63,405 bases of DNA. Origin: Rhodococcus jostii NBRC 16295. GTDB lineage: Bacteria; Actinomycetota; Actinomycetes; Mycobacteriales; Mycobacteriaceae. Position numbers and translations under genes: made by a program. This document shows, piece by piece, positions 1-8,229 of this stretch (positions are counted from its first letter, which is position 1; every line of letters starts with the position of its first letter). The notes below the pieces were generated by a model that saw only the letters and a program-made list of their open reading frames with translations, ran no database searches and was not told the origin of the DNA. The stretch spans positions 1 to 63,405 of the forward strand of contig NZ_BCWY01000059.1 in the NCBI RefSeq assembly GCF_001894825.1, in the 5' to 3' direction.

Positions 1-205
1 CAACGCCACCCCGCGGACGGCGAACAACATCTAGACCCCGCAGTCGCGCCGTCGAGCACCGTAATCAAGGTGGTCGACGGCGTCAGCGTTTCCGGACCAG
101 TGCGTGTGGCCTATTTGTGTCACGCCGATGTGCGTGCTCGGCATACTGTGGCAATGGCATCCGCGGCGAGGTTCGCCGCCGAGCACAGCGGGAGTGGGTG
201 TAGCT
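1..205. other. left-edge region without a confident gene
   Basis: Plus-strand frame 1 is open from the window edge to a TGA at 214-216, but the translation has no recognisable domain, and another frame closes within about 33 bases. The stretch may hold the end of an upstream gene together with the promoter of the PAS-ANTAR gene. Only the GGAG ribosome-binding site at 191-194 can be assigned. Confidence 0.3.
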
Positions 206-874
206 GTGGACAGTGATGAACTTCGCGGCTCGAATGCACCTCCACAGGGCGGAAGTTTCCGGTTCTACCTCGCCGGTCAGCGCTGGGAATGGTCCGACCC
301 CGTCGCCCGGATGCACGGCTACCAACCGGGTGAAATCACCCCCACCACCGAACTTCTGCTCTCCCACAAGCACCCGGACGACCAACCGCAGGTCGCTGCC
401 CTCTTCGACAAGATGATCCACGCCGGCGAGCCGTTCAGCAGCAAACACCGGATCATCGACACCGAACGCCGCATCCACCACGTGATCGTGGTCGGCGACC
501 GAATGCTCGACGAGGACGACCAGGTCATCGGCACCTCCGGGTACTACATCGACGTCACCGAAACGTTGGAGACCGACCTCCGCGAATTCAACGCGGCACT
601 CACCGAGGCCGTCACCGAACTCGAACAATCGCGGGCGGTGATCGAGCAGGCCAAGGGTGCACTCATGCTCGTCTACGGCATCTCCTCCGAGCGCGCCTTC
701 GGCATCCTCACCTGGCGCTCACAGCAGACGAACACCAAACTCCGCACCCTCGCCGAACGCTTCGTCGACACCCTCACCGCCGAGGCGACCCTGCCCGAGT
801 CGTTCCGCGCCCGATTCGACCACCTCCTCCTCACCGCACACGAGCACACCGACACACCGGGGGCACGGGACTGA
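206..874 (+). CDS. PAS-ANTAR domain regulator
   Basis: This encodes a 222-residue cytosolic protein. An N-terminal PAS-type sensor fold (about residues 15-110) contains WEWSD near its start and ends in a GYYIDVT strand. A C-terminal ANTAR domain (about 135-195) carries the RAVIEQAKGALM core. ANTAR domains bind paired hexaloop RNA stem-loops and act as antiterminators, and PAS-ANTAR proteins are common in actinobacteria. The frame is open further upstream to 104. I chose GTG 206 because GGAG (191-194) lies at suitable spacing and the upstream residues look non-coding. The gene stands alone and converges on the hydrolase at 918. The ligand and RNA targets are unknown. Confidence 0.85.
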   Translation: MDSDELRGSNAPPQGGSFRFYLAGQRWEWSDPVARMHGYQPGEITPTTELLLSHKHPDDQPQVAALFDKMIHAGEPFSSKHRIIDTERRIHHVIVVGDRMLDEDDQVIGTSGYYIDVTETLETDLREFNAALTEAVTELEQSRAVIEQAKGALMLVYGISSERAFGILTWRSQQTNTKLRTLAERFVDTLTAEATLPESFRARFDHLLLTAHEHTDTPGARD

Positions 875-911
875 CCGAGGACCCACGGCGCGCTGCGGAG
901 TGGCCCTCGGT
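874..911. terminator. possible bidirectional terminator
   Basis: ACCGAGG at 874-880 can pair with CCTCGGT at 905-911, and CAC/GTG pairs extend the stem. The imperfect hairpin lies between two convergent genes. No clear U-tract follows, so this is tentative. Confidence 0.35.
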
Positions 912-917
912 GTCCGG

Positions 918-1787
918 TCAGACGGCTGGCCGACTCTCCGCGAGGAAGTCGGCGAGAACCTGCGCCACCCGGTCTGGCGCGTCCTCGGTGAGGAAGTGGC
1001 CGGCGCCGGGAACGAACGCCGCTCGCGCCCCGGGGATGCGGCTGGCGAGATCGTCGGCGAACGAACGGTCCAGCCATTCGTCGTCCGCACCCCACAGGAT
1101 CTGCACCGGGACGTCCACGGTGCCGAGCTTCTCGACGACGTCGTCGGTGTCGCGTTCGTCGAAATATTGGACCTGGTCGAGGTAACGCTGCTGTCCGCTG
1201 GGGCCCGTGAAGGGGCGGAGGTAGGTCTCCGCGGTGGACGACGGCAGAGAGCGATGCGTCGCGGTGTCGAGGTGCGCTTCGATGATCCGCTGGAAGATGT
1301 GCGTCGGCATCGTGCGGTACACGTCGAGGTGACGTTGCATGTGCTGCGCTACCGGCGTCACCCACGGCGACAGCACCGCCGCGTCGAGGAGGGCGATGCG
1401 CCGGACCGGGACTCCCTCGACGAGGTGTGCCCGAAGCACCGTCGCGGCACCGATGTCGTGGCCGACCAGCGCAGGCTGTTCGAGTCCCCAGTGCTCGACC
1501 AGTCGGGCGAGCACCCGAGCGTGGGTGTGGATCGCGACCGGCTCGCCGGGAACCGATGTCGAGTCGCCGTAGCCCGGAAGATCCCAGACGTACACCGTGT
1601 TCTGCTCGGCGAGGTGGGGAATCACCGCGCGCCACAGATACGACGACGAGGGCGTGCCGTGCACGAGCACGACGGGTGGGCCATCGCCGAAGACTCCGGC
1701 CGCGATGGTGGCGCCGCCGATGGTCAGCCGGTCGGGCAGGGACCACCGGTCGGTGTCGGCCGTGCTGGCGGTCTGCTGTCGAGTCAT
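918..1787 (-). CDS. alpha/beta hydrolase, haloalkane dehalogenase / epoxide hydrolase type
   Basis: This is a soluble alpha/beta hydrolase of 289 residues. The oxyanion-hole HGTP motif is near residues 43-46. The nucleophile elbow reads VGHDIG with Asp (about D111) rather than Ser. A WGADDEW acid region and GAGHFL (His about 264) complete the triad. An Asp nucleophile marks the haloalkane dehalogenase, fluoroacetate dehalogenase and epoxide hydrolase branch. Two in-frame ATGs lie at the start. The downstream one (1787) is preferred because GGGAGG sits about six bases before it. The gene diverges from the CGNR gene across a 69-bp gap, so that regulator might control it. The substrate is not deducible. 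Confidence 0.8.
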   Translation of the reverse strand: MTRQQTASTADTDRWSLPDRLTIGGATIAAGVFGDGPPVVLVHGTPSSSYLWRAVIPHLAEQNTVYVWDLPGYGDSTSVPGEPVAIHTHARVLARLVEHWGLEQPALVGHDIGAATVLRAHLVEGVPVRRIALLDAAVLSPWVTPVAQHMQRHLDVYRTMPTHIFQRIIEAHLDTATHRSLPSSTAETYLRPFTGPSGQQRYLDQVQYFDERDTDDVVEKLGTVDVPVQILWGADDEWLDRSFADDLASRIPGARAAFVPGAGHFLTEDAPDRVAQVLADFLAESRPAV

Positions 1788-1856
1788 GATCATCCTCCCG
1801 AGTTGTAATGGCTAAACTGGTTTCGTAACCATTACGCTAGACGGAGGATGTAAGTG

Positions 1857-2456
1857 ATGCAACTGACTTTCACCGATTACACCCTCGGGGCATCGGTGGC
1901 GACGGCACTCGTCCTCACCGCCCCGGAGGTGCTCGTCGCGACCGGCGACGCGCTCACCGACGGCGAGTCGCTGCACACCTTCCTCACCGAGCACGCCCTC
2001 GTCCCCGGTGACCGTCCGGTGACCGGCACCGACGTGGACGAGGTCCGCGCGTTGCGCACACGTGTGCGCGACGTCGTGGTGGCGCCGGACGAGGAGGCGA
2101 TCGTCGACGGAGCCAATCAACTCCTGCGCGCGGCGCGCACCGTCCCCTTCCTCGGGCGCCACGACGGCACCTGGACGTGGCACCTCGAGACCGCGCCGGA
2201 GTCGACGCTCGCCGACGACCTCGCCGTCGTCATCGGAACAGGCTTGCTCGGAACCGTGGCAGCACTGGGACCGGCACGATTCCGCTCGTGCGAATCACCC
2301 TCGTGCAACGGTATTTTCGTCGACACCAGCCGGGCGGGCCGACGTCGGTTCTGCATGCCCCAGGTGTGCGGGAACCGCGTCAACGTGGCGAACTTTCGCG
2401 CCCGGCGGCGCGAACTGCAGGATCGACGTGGGACTGGCCCCTTGGATGCCGGATGA
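1857..2456 (+). CDS. ABATE / CGNR zinc-finger protein
   Basis: This 199-residue protein has an N-terminal ABATE-like stress-induced region and a C-terminal CGNR zinc finger. The finger cysteines occur as CESPSC, then C and CGNR (about residue 171), followed by a basic tail rich in Arg. CGNR fingers are thought to bind DNA, so the protein is probably a transcriptional regulator. GTG 1854 and ATG 1857 are adjacent in frame, and GGAGG at 1844-1848 fits ATG 1857 well. It diverges from the alpha/beta hydrolase gene, a plausible target. Confidence 0.85.
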   Translation: MQLTFTDYTLGASVATALVLTAPEVLVATGDALTDGESLHTFLTEHALVPGDRPVTGTDVDEVRALRTRVRDVVVAPDEEAIVDGANQLLRAARTVPFLGRHDGTWTWHLETAPESTLADDLAVVIGTGLLGTVAALGPARFRSCESPSCNGIFVDTSRAGRRRFCMPQVCGNRVNVANFRARRRELQDRRGTGPLDAG

Positions 2457-2506
2457 AGAAGCTGTCGAAAGCCCTTCGCCCAAGACGATTTCCAGCGAGT
2501 ACCACT

Positions 2507-2998
2507 CTACGCGGTGATGACGTCGGGCGGATCGGGCAGGTCGACATCGAGAATGAAGTCGAGCCAGATCAGTGCGGCAGTCAGCGTTTCCGCCCGCATC
2601 GTGAGGTCGAATCGATGCTCAGCGGATGCGAGCAACCGCTCTCCCTCCGCGCCCTCCTCGGCGAGAAAGGCTGCCACCGTCCGCAGCACCCAACGCTCCG
2701 ATTCCGGCAAGTCGTCGACGACGACGGGCGCCCCGTCCGTGAACCGGAGATCGAGGATGAATCTCTCCCCCGGACCCGCGGCGCCCAGGCGCGCAGTGAG
2801 CACATCGACGATCGCGTCGACAACCCACGCGAGCACATCGCCGTATCCCGGCCGACCTTCGGTGAGATGCGGTTCGGCGCACACTCGGGAGACCTCACGC
2901 GAGAACCGGGCGGCGTCATGGTCACCGACCAAGTGCACTAGCCGACCCCCGAGAGCTGCGGCCGCCGGGCTGGCGGGGTGGTCTGCGTTCGATCCCAT
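2507..2998 (-). CDS. hypothetical protein, acidic, 163 aa
   Basis: I do not recognise this family. The 163-residue product is acidic and soluble, with no signal peptide or membrane segment. Its C-terminal half has amphipathic helices (AETLTAALIWLDFILDV). The frame stays open to 3202, but the upstream part reads like intergenic DNA and would overlap the VOC gene, so ATG 2998 is preferred. The ribosome-binding site there is weak. It converges on the CGNR gene and diverges from the VOC gene. Coding character is supported by a long consistent frame with typical GC-rich third positions. Confidence 0.6.
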   Translation of the reverse strand: MGSNADHPASPAAAALGGRLVHLVGDHDAARFSREVSRVCAEPHLTEGRPGYGDVLAWVVDAIVDVLTARLGAAGPGERFILDLRFTDGAPVVVDDLPESERWVLRTVAAFLAEEGAEGERLLASAEHRFDLTMRAETLTAALIWLDFILDVDLPDPPDVITA

Positions 2999-3155
2999 AC
3001 TGGAGAGTGCCCTGCCCTGGGCGTCACGACACAACCCAGCCGACGCCGCCGGCAGATGGGCCACGTGAATGGCAACACAAGGGAAGTAACGACGATGGGT
3101 GATACGCGGGCGCCGTGCGGCGTTCTGTTTGGCGAACGAGTAAAGGAGCACAGCA

Positions 3156-3560
3156 GTGTTACTGAACGGGATCAACCACATCGCGCTGATATCCAACGAC
3201 ATCGACCGACTCCGCGCCTTCTACACCGAGGTCTTCGACGCAGAGGTCGGACCCACCAGGCCGCACGGTGACAAGGGTGGCGAAACCATGACGATGATCC
3301 GTATCGGACCGCACACCGAGCTCAACGTGGTGACGATCGAGGGGAACCCCGAGCCGGACCGTCAGACACCCATGTGGGGACGCGGACGGCTCGATCACTT
3401 CGGACTGCAGGCGGCATCCGCCGAGAGCTTCGAAACCATCCGGCAACGGCTTGTGGACCACGGTGCCAGCGACGGCAACGTCAACGACTTCGGCGCCGTG
3501 CGCAGCGTCTTCTTTCGCGACCCTGATGGACTGGAAGGCGAAGTGCTGGTTGCGGAATAA
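3156..3560 (+). CDS. VOC (glyoxalase/bleomycin resistance) family protein
   Basis: This 134-residue protein has one vicinal oxygen chelate domain built from two beta-alpha-beta-beta-beta modules. It opens with GINHIALISNDIDRLRAFY, the usual N-terminal metal-ligand His strand, and ends with FFRDPDGLEGEV, the usual metal-ligand Glu strand. The family includes glyoxalases, extradiol dioxygenases and drug-binding proteins. The reaction here is unknown. GTG 3156 is supported by AAAGGAG eight bases upstream. The gene is monocistronic and a hairpin follows it. Confidence 0.85.
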   Translation: MLLNGINHIALISNDIDRLRAFYTEVFDAEVGPTRPHGDKGGETMTMIRIGPHTELNVVTIEGNPEPDRQTPMWGRGRLDHFGLQAASAESFETIRQRLVDHGASDGNVNDFGAVRSVFFRDPDGLEGEVLVAE

Positions 3561-3671
3561 GAGATCCCGCCGATAGCACCCGGGGAACGGCCGATATCGA
3601 GACCGCAGCCGAGGAACACCGCATATGGCGGTGCAGACACTCGGGATCAGTCGCCGGACCATCACGGCACT

Positions 3672-3702
3672 GCCGGTCCCCGGGTGATTGCCGAGGACCG
3701 GC
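3672..3702. terminator. hairpin between VOC gene and OYE remnant
   Basis: GCCGGTCC (3672-3679) and GGACCGGC (3695-3702) are a perfect 8-bp inverted repeat with a 15-base loop. It lies between convergent coding regions and probably acts as a terminator. A smaller perfect stem, CACCGC/GCGGTG, lies at 3617-3633. Confidence 0.5.
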
Positions 3703-3721
3703 ACTCCTTCGGGTGTTCGCG

Positions 3722-4180
3722 CTACCCGTTGAGGGTGGGGTAGTCGATGTAGCCCTGCTCGCCGCCGCCGTAGAAGGTGGCGCGGTCTGGACTGTTGAAG
3801 GGGCCGCCGGCGGCGAGGCGGGCGGGCAGATCGGGGTTGGCGAGGAAAAGCGCGCCGAAGGAGATCATGTCGGCGGTTCCGTCCTCGACGAGGGCCAACT
3901 CATCGACGTGCGTCATGGCATCCGGGGTCGACGGGTTGAGGATGAACGTTCCACTGAATCGCTTGCGCAGGTCCAGGGTGAGCTCCCGATCCGCCGTGTC
4001 CCCCATCTCCATGACATGCAGATAGGCCAGGCCGAGCGGCTCGATCGCGTCGGCGAAAGGCCCGGTAGGTGTCGCGGAACCCGTCCTCCACGATGTCATT
4101 GAGGGGCCTCCACGATGTCATTGAGGGGGTTGGCCGGGGAGATCCGCAATCCGGTTCGGCGTTGGCCGGGCACACCGGGC
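3722..4180 (-). pseudogene. remnant of alkene reductase / Old Yellow Enzyme (C-terminal part)
   Basis: The minus strand encodes the C-terminal third of an NADH:flavin oxidoreductase of the NemA type. It includes GLAYLHVMEMGD, an FILNPSTPDA-like strand, DMISFGALFLANPDLP and the terminal YIDYPTL. Upstream, another frame reads GLRISPANPLNDIVE and EDGFRDTYRAF, also family sequence. Two lesions separate these pieces: a perfect 22-bp tandem duplication (4085-4106 and 4107-4128) and a frameshift near 4060. The N-terminal two thirds (flavin-binding barrel start) is missing. I call it a decayed gene, not a short functional protein. Confidence 0.8.
4085..4128. repeat. 22-bp perfect tandem duplication inside OYE pseudogene
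   Basis: Bases 4085-4106 and 4107-4128 are identical and directly adjacent. The insertion of 22 bases is not a multiple of three, so it breaks the reading frame of the OYE remnant. It looks like a replication-slippage scar. Confidence 0.9.
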
Positions 4181-4369
4181 ATCTAATTTCCTGCCGGGTG
4201 TACGAGGAAAGGGCAGTACGTCCCGTCGACCGCGTCATGGGTGTGCCACCCGGCATCTCGCTACGATCAGCGTCCAGCGATCGACCAGCCTCGCCGATGA
4301 GTCTGGCCGGCCGGCGTGGTCTACAGATCATCGCACTGTCATTCTCGTCAAGAGCGCAGGAGGAGCCTC

Positions 4370-5017
4370 GTGAGCCAGCTTCTGAGAGTTCAGAATTTCA
4401 ACGTGTCCAGTGACGGATTCGGTGCCGGTGAACACCAGAGCCTCGAGAGGCCGTTCGGCGATGCCGATCCTGGCGAGATGTTCGCCTGGGCAGGCGCCAC
4501 GGCGAGCTGGCCGATGCGCACCGACCCCGGCGGAAGCCGCGGCCTCGACGACTACTTGACGCGGGACTACGCCCGCAACATCGGCGCCGAGATCATGGGC
4601 CGCAACAAATTCGGCCCGCAGCGCGGTCCCTGGCAGGATCATGACTGGCGCGGCTGGTGGGGCGAAGAACCTCCGTTCCACACCCCGGTATTCGTGCTGA
4701 CCCACCACACTCGACCGTCGTTCACCCTCGGCGACACCACGTTCCACTTTGTCGACGCCGACCCTGTGTCTGTCCTCGATCGGGCACGCGAGGCCGCGGA
4801 CGGCAAGGACGTCCGGCTCGGTGGCGGGGCCACCACGATCCGGCAGTTCCTCGACGCCGACCTCGTCGACACCATGCATGTGGCGGTCTCACCGGTGCAG
4901 CTCGGCTCGGGGTCGCGACTCTGGGGATCACCCGATGAGCTGCTCGACCGGTTCCACCTCGACGTGGTGCCCAGCCCGAGCGGAGTAGTGACCCACCACC
5001 TGTTCTGGCGCAGGTGA
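4370..5017 (+). CDS. dihydrofolate reductase family protein (RibD C-terminal type)
   Basis: This 215-residue soluble protein has the RibD_C/DHFR-like fold. The first strand reads LLRVQNFNVSSDG. An NKFG segment follows, then PVFVLTH, a GGGATTIRQFL helix start and HVAVSPVQLGSG. The PVFVLTH and GGATT motifs mark the small reductase-like family common in actinobacteria, which binds NADPH. No substrate can be assigned, although such genes often sit beside DGPF and ECF sigma genes, as here. The frame opens at 4316, but GTG 4370 has an AGGAGGAG-like ribosome site directly upstream. Confidence 0.85.
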   Translation: MSQLLRVQNFNVSSDGFGAGEHQSLERPFGDADPGEMFAWAGATASWPMRTDPGGSRGLDDYLTRDYARNIGAEIMGRNKFGPQRGPWQDHDWRGWWGEEPPFHTPVFVLTHHTRPSFTLGDTTFHFVDADPVSVLDRAREAADGKDVRLGGGATTIRQFLDADLVDTMHVAVSPVQLGSGSRLWGSPDELLDRFHLDVVPSPSGVVTHHLFWRR

Positions 5018-5042
5018 CGCTAGGGCGCGCAAAATCGAATGT

Positions 5043-5378
5043 GTGAAGTACGTACTGCTGATCTGCGACGACGAGTCGGTGTCGCCGTCGAACGAGGAAC
5101 TCGCGGCCGATCCGGTGCATCAGGCGTGGTGGGCGGATCTGCAACGGCGTGGCGGTCTGCTCGTCGGCCAGCGGCTGCGGCCGGTGGTCGATGCCACGAC
5201 GGTCCGGGTGCGCGACGGTGAAACCCTCGTCTCGGATGGGCCGTTCGCCGAGACCAAGGACTTCGTCGGCGGCTTCGTGATGGTCGAGTGCGAGAACCTC
5301 GACGAGGCGATCGAGATCGCGTCCGGCCATCCCTACGCGCGTTGGGGCGGCGTCGAGATCCGCCCTGTCTGGGAATGA
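5043..5378 (+). CDS. YCII-related DGPF-domain protein
   Basis: This 111-residue protein begins with MKYVLLIC and carries the signature VSDGPFAETKDFVGGF, followed by an ASGHPYA segment. The family (YciI-like, DGPF) is a small ferredoxin-like fold genetically linked to ECF42-group sigma factors. Its stop codon overlaps the sigma factor start by four bases (ATGA at 5375-5378), so the two are translationally coupled. The biochemical role of DGPF proteins is not established. A link to the sigma factor signal or to detoxification is inferred from context. Confidence 0.9.
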   Translation: MKYVLLICDDESVSPSNEELAADPVHQAWWADLQRRGGLLVGQRLRPVVDATTVRVRDGETLVSDGPFAETKDFVGGFVMVECENLDEAIEIASGHPYARWGGVEIRPVWE

Positions 5379-6592
5379 CGGCGCCCGATGACCGAGTCCG
5401 TGCGGCGGTCGATGCGGCGTTCCGGGACGAGTGGGGCCAGGTGGTCGCGACCCTGATCGGATTGACCGGGGATTGGGATCTGGCCGAGGACTGCGCGCAG
5501 GACGCGTTCGCCTTCGCGTTGACGAGCTGGACGCGCGACGGCGTCCCGCGCCGTCCCGGTGCCTGGCTCACCACGACAGCTCGCAACCGCGCGATCGATC
5601 GGCTGCGCCGCGCCGCTGCGGGTGCGGGCAAAGTGCGTCAGCTCGCCGTGCTGGCCCGTGACCCGGGCGAGCCCCCGGAAGAGATCCCGGACGAACGGCT
5701 GCGGCTGATCTTCACCTGCTGCCATCCGGCGCTGCCGTTCCCGGCCCGGGTTGCGCTGACCCTGCGCACGTTGGCCGGTCTGACCACTGCCGAGATCGCC
5801 CGGGCCTTCCTGACCGCCGAAACCACGATGGCGCAGCGCCTGGTCCGCGCCAAGCGCAAGATCCACGAGGCCGGAATCCCCTACCGGGTCCCGCCCGTCG
5901 AGCTGCTCTCCCAGCGACTGGCGGCCGTCCTGGCGGTGCTCTACCTGATCTTCAACCAGGGCTACGACGAGGACGACGGACACCGGGCACTCACGGCCGA
6001 GGCCATCAGTCTGGCCCGGCTCCTGGTGCGGCTGATGCCCCAGGAACCCGAGCCGCGTGGCCTGCTCGCGCTGATGCTGCTGCACGAGTCCCGGCGCGCG
6101 ACGCGCACCGACGACGGTGTGCTGATCACCCTCGAGAACCAGGACCGGTCTCGGTGGGACCGGGCGCTGATCGCCGAAGGAGCGGCGACGCTCGATCAGG
6201 CGCTGGCCATGGGACGCACCGGCGGCTACCAGGTGCAGGCTGCGATCGCCGCCTGCCACGCCACCGCGCCCGACGCGGCGAGCACCGACTGGCCACAGAT
6301 CGCGGCCCTGTACACCGAGCTGGCGCGGCTGGCACCCTCCCCGGTCGTGGATCTCAACCACGCCGTGGCGGTCGCGATGGCCGACGGCATCCCGGCCGGC
6401 CTGGCCCTCGTCGACGAGATCACCGCGTCCGGCCGACTCGACCGGTACCACCTGCTGTCCGCGACCCGGGCCGATCTGCTCCGCCGCGACGGCCGTGCGG
6501 CCGAGGCCAAGACAGCGTACGAGGAAGCCCTGAAACTGGCGCCGACCGAGGCCGAGCGTCGTTACCTGAGCAGCCGCCTGGGCGAGCTCTGA
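5375..6592 (+). CDS. ECF sigma factor, ECF42-like with C-terminal extension
   Basis: This 405-residue RNA polymerase sigma factor has region 2 at about residues 10-85 (DWDLAEDCAQDAFAFAL and an RNRAIDRLRR segment). Region 4 lies at about 115-175 (LTTAEIARAFLTAETTMAQRLVRAKRK helix-turn-helix area). A long alpha-helical, TPR-like extension of about 210 residues ends in AKTAYEEALKLAPTEAER. The extension and the linked DGPF gene fit the ECF42 group, where no anti-sigma factor is needed and the extension is thought to control activity. ATG 5375 overlaps the DGPF stop. The frame is open farther upstream in shadow sequence. Confidence 0.9.
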   Translation: MTAPDDRVRAAVDAAFRDEWGQVVATLIGLTGDWDLAEDCAQDAFAFALTSWTRDGVPRRPGAWLTTTARNRAIDRLRRAAAGAGKVRQLAVLARDPGEPPEEIPDERLRLIFTCCHPALPFPARVALTLRTLAGLTTAEIARAFLTAETTMAQRLVRAKRKIHEAGIPYRVPPVELLSQRLAAVLAVLYLIFNQGYDEDDGHRALTAEAISLARLLVRLMPQEPEPRGLLALMLLHESRRATRTDDGVLITLENQDRSRWDRALIAEGAATLDQALAMGRTGGYQVQAAIAACHATAPDAASTDWPQIAALYTELARLAPSPVVDLNHAVAVAMADGIPAGLALVDEITASGRLDRYHLLSATRADLLRRDGRAAEAKTAYEEALKLAPTEAERRYLSSRLGEL

Positions 6593-6683
6593 GGAAATCT
6601 CGAAGTTTTCGCGGCCGTTGTCGATCCCGGACGGAGTCCTTCGTCGGTGGGGTGAAGGTCCACCTGGATGAAAGGAAAGTCTT

Positions 6684-7430
6684 GTGAACACCGAAACGAC
6701 CCCACCGGCACCCGCCATCGTCGACCGCGCTGCCTACCAGGGCGAACTGGACGCGCTGCGGGTCCGGGAGAAGGCACACACCCACGAAGGCGACGCGATC
6801 GCTGCGGCCCGCCGGCGACTACCGATCGTCGAGGTCGACCCCACCATCACCCTCGTCGGCCCGCACGGGCCGGTCCCGCTGCTGGACGTGTTCGAGGGCC
6901 GAAGCCAGCTGATCGCGTATTTCCACATGTGGCACGCCGACCACCCCACGGCCGATCAATGTGAGGGCTGCACGTTCTTCAACGGCCAGGTGCGCGAGCT
7001 GTCGTACCTGCACTCCCGCGACGTCACGTACGCCACGCTGTGCCAAGGCCCGTACGACGTGAGCGTCCGCTACCGCGACTTCATGGGTTGGGACGTGCCC
7101 TGGTACTCCGCGCAGGATGTCGCGGATGCCCTGCTCGGCGATCGTGATCGATCCCCGGCGCCTCTGGTCTGCTATCTGCGACACGAGGACAGGGTGTTCG
7201 AGACGTTCTGGACGAGCGGCCGCGGCCTGGAACCGATGGCTCCCACGTACGGGCTACTCGACATGACCGTGTACGGCCGTCAGGAGTCGTGGGAGGATTC
7301 GCCCAGCGGCTGGCCGCAGCGTTGGGAGCGCCGCACGAGGGACATCATGCGCACCGGCGGACGGCCCACCGCGCAGTGGTCGCGCCTGGCCGCCGGTCGC
7401 TCCGACGACCTCGGCGTCACCGAGGGCTGA
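6684..7430 (+). CDS. DUF899 family thioredoxin-like protein
   Basis: This 248-residue protein has the DUF899 thioredoxin-like arrangement. An N-terminal helix is followed by LLDVFEGRSQLIAYFHMW, then DQCEGCTFF with a CxxC pair, and later YGLLDMTVYGRQE. Members are sometimes annotated as dithiol-disulfide isomerase-like, but the role is unknown. GTG 6684 has GGAAAG about eight bases upstream. It lies 91 bp after the sigma factor in the same direction and may be a target or member of that regulon, a combination common in actinobacteria. Confidence 0.85.
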   Translation: MNTETTPPAPAIVDRAAYQGELDALRVREKAHTHEGDAIAAARRRLPIVEVDPTITLVGPHGPVPLLDVFEGRSQLIAYFHMWHADHPTADQCEGCTFFNGQVRELSYLHSRDVTYATLCQGPYDVSVRYRDFMGWDVPWYSAQDVADALLGDRDRSPAPLVCYLRHEDRVFETFWTSGRGLEPMAPTYGLLDMTVYGRQESWEDSPSGWPQRWERRTRDIMRTGGRPTAQWSRLAAGRSDDLGVTEG

Positions 7431-7433
7431 CGC

Positions 7434-8120
7434 TTACTGGTTCTGCTGTCGCTTCACCATCTCGGTGATCCAGACGGGCGCGAACGGTGACGTGCAGTTC
7501 GGGGGCGTCGGGTAGTCCTCGAGCACCTTTAGCCGCTCGCCGATGTCGATGGCACGGGCGCGGTACTCGGCGTGCTCGATCCCGATCTGGGCCAGGCAGT
7601 GGTTCATCGCCCACTGCAGGCGATCCGGGGCGTCCTTCATCTCTGCCTCGATGGTGTCGAGAAGTCCGGCGAGGTCGAGACCGTCGGGTTTCTTCGCCAC
7701 GCGTTCGGTGGTCAGCGCCCAGCCGGCACTCGCCACCACCGGATCCGGATCGGCGAACCAGGCCAGGCGTAGCTCTTCGGCGTGCGGGTTCTTCTTCACT
7801 ACGTAGTTGACGAGCCAGTCGTGCACCTTCGGGGTGCGCGCCTGGCGCAACATGGCGTCCAACTCGTCACGCTCGAACGCCTTGGGGCGGCAGATCAGGA
7901 GCGCCAGCAGTCTCGCCGCGCTGTCATCGGTCTCCCAGAGCTCGCGCGCGAGTTCCTGCTGGGTCTTCAGCCGCTTGGCGATCGCACGCAGCCTACTGAG
8001 GTTCACGCCGTGGTCGTCACCGTGCTTGGCGTTCACCTCCCGGGCCCTCGGTTCCTCGAGTTCTGCCAGCTCGGCCATCACCTCGGCCACCGTTGGCGGG
8101 TCCACCGTCGTCTGGGCCAC
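7434..8120 (-). CDS. DNA alkylation repair family protein (AlkD-like HEAT repeat)
   Basis: This 228-residue helical protein resembles the AlkD/COG4912 family. It contains PTVAEVMAELAELEEPRAREVNAKHG, a GVNLSRLRAIAKRL segment and HEAT-like helices with WAMNHCLAQIG. AlkD-type glycosylases excise alkylated bases using an exposed Asp, but distant members without that activity are common. Enzymatic function is therefore uncertain. GTG 8120 is chosen for the AGGAGA site six bases upstream. The much longer frame to 8744 overlaps the DUF1254 gene and is a shadow. Its stop lies three bases from the convergent DUF899 stop. Confidence 0.75.
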   Translation of the reverse strand: MAQTTVDPPTVAEVMAELAELEEPRAREVNAKHGDDHGVNLSRLRAIAKRLKTQQELARELWETDDSAARLLALLICRPKAFERDELDAMLRQARTPKVHDWLVNYVVKKNPHAEELRLAWFADPDPVVASAGWALTTERVAKKPDGLDLAGLLDTIEAEMKDAPDRLQWAMNHCLAQIGIEHAEYRARAIDIGERLKVLEDYPTPPNCTSPFAPVWITEMVKRQQNQ

Positions 8121-8229
8121 CGCTATCTCCTGTTCGTCGCAGATGCGAATCAGCCTACGACGATGGTCCGGCTCCCGGCCTCCACCCCGGCTTTCCCGAT
8201 CCCGCAGGAGTGTTCGCTCGACACGGCAA

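Noticed and set aside
3617..3633. small stem CACCGC-GCGGTG as separate regulatory site
   Set aside because: It is only six base pairs, lies after a gene and before a stronger hairpin, and is more likely part of termination.
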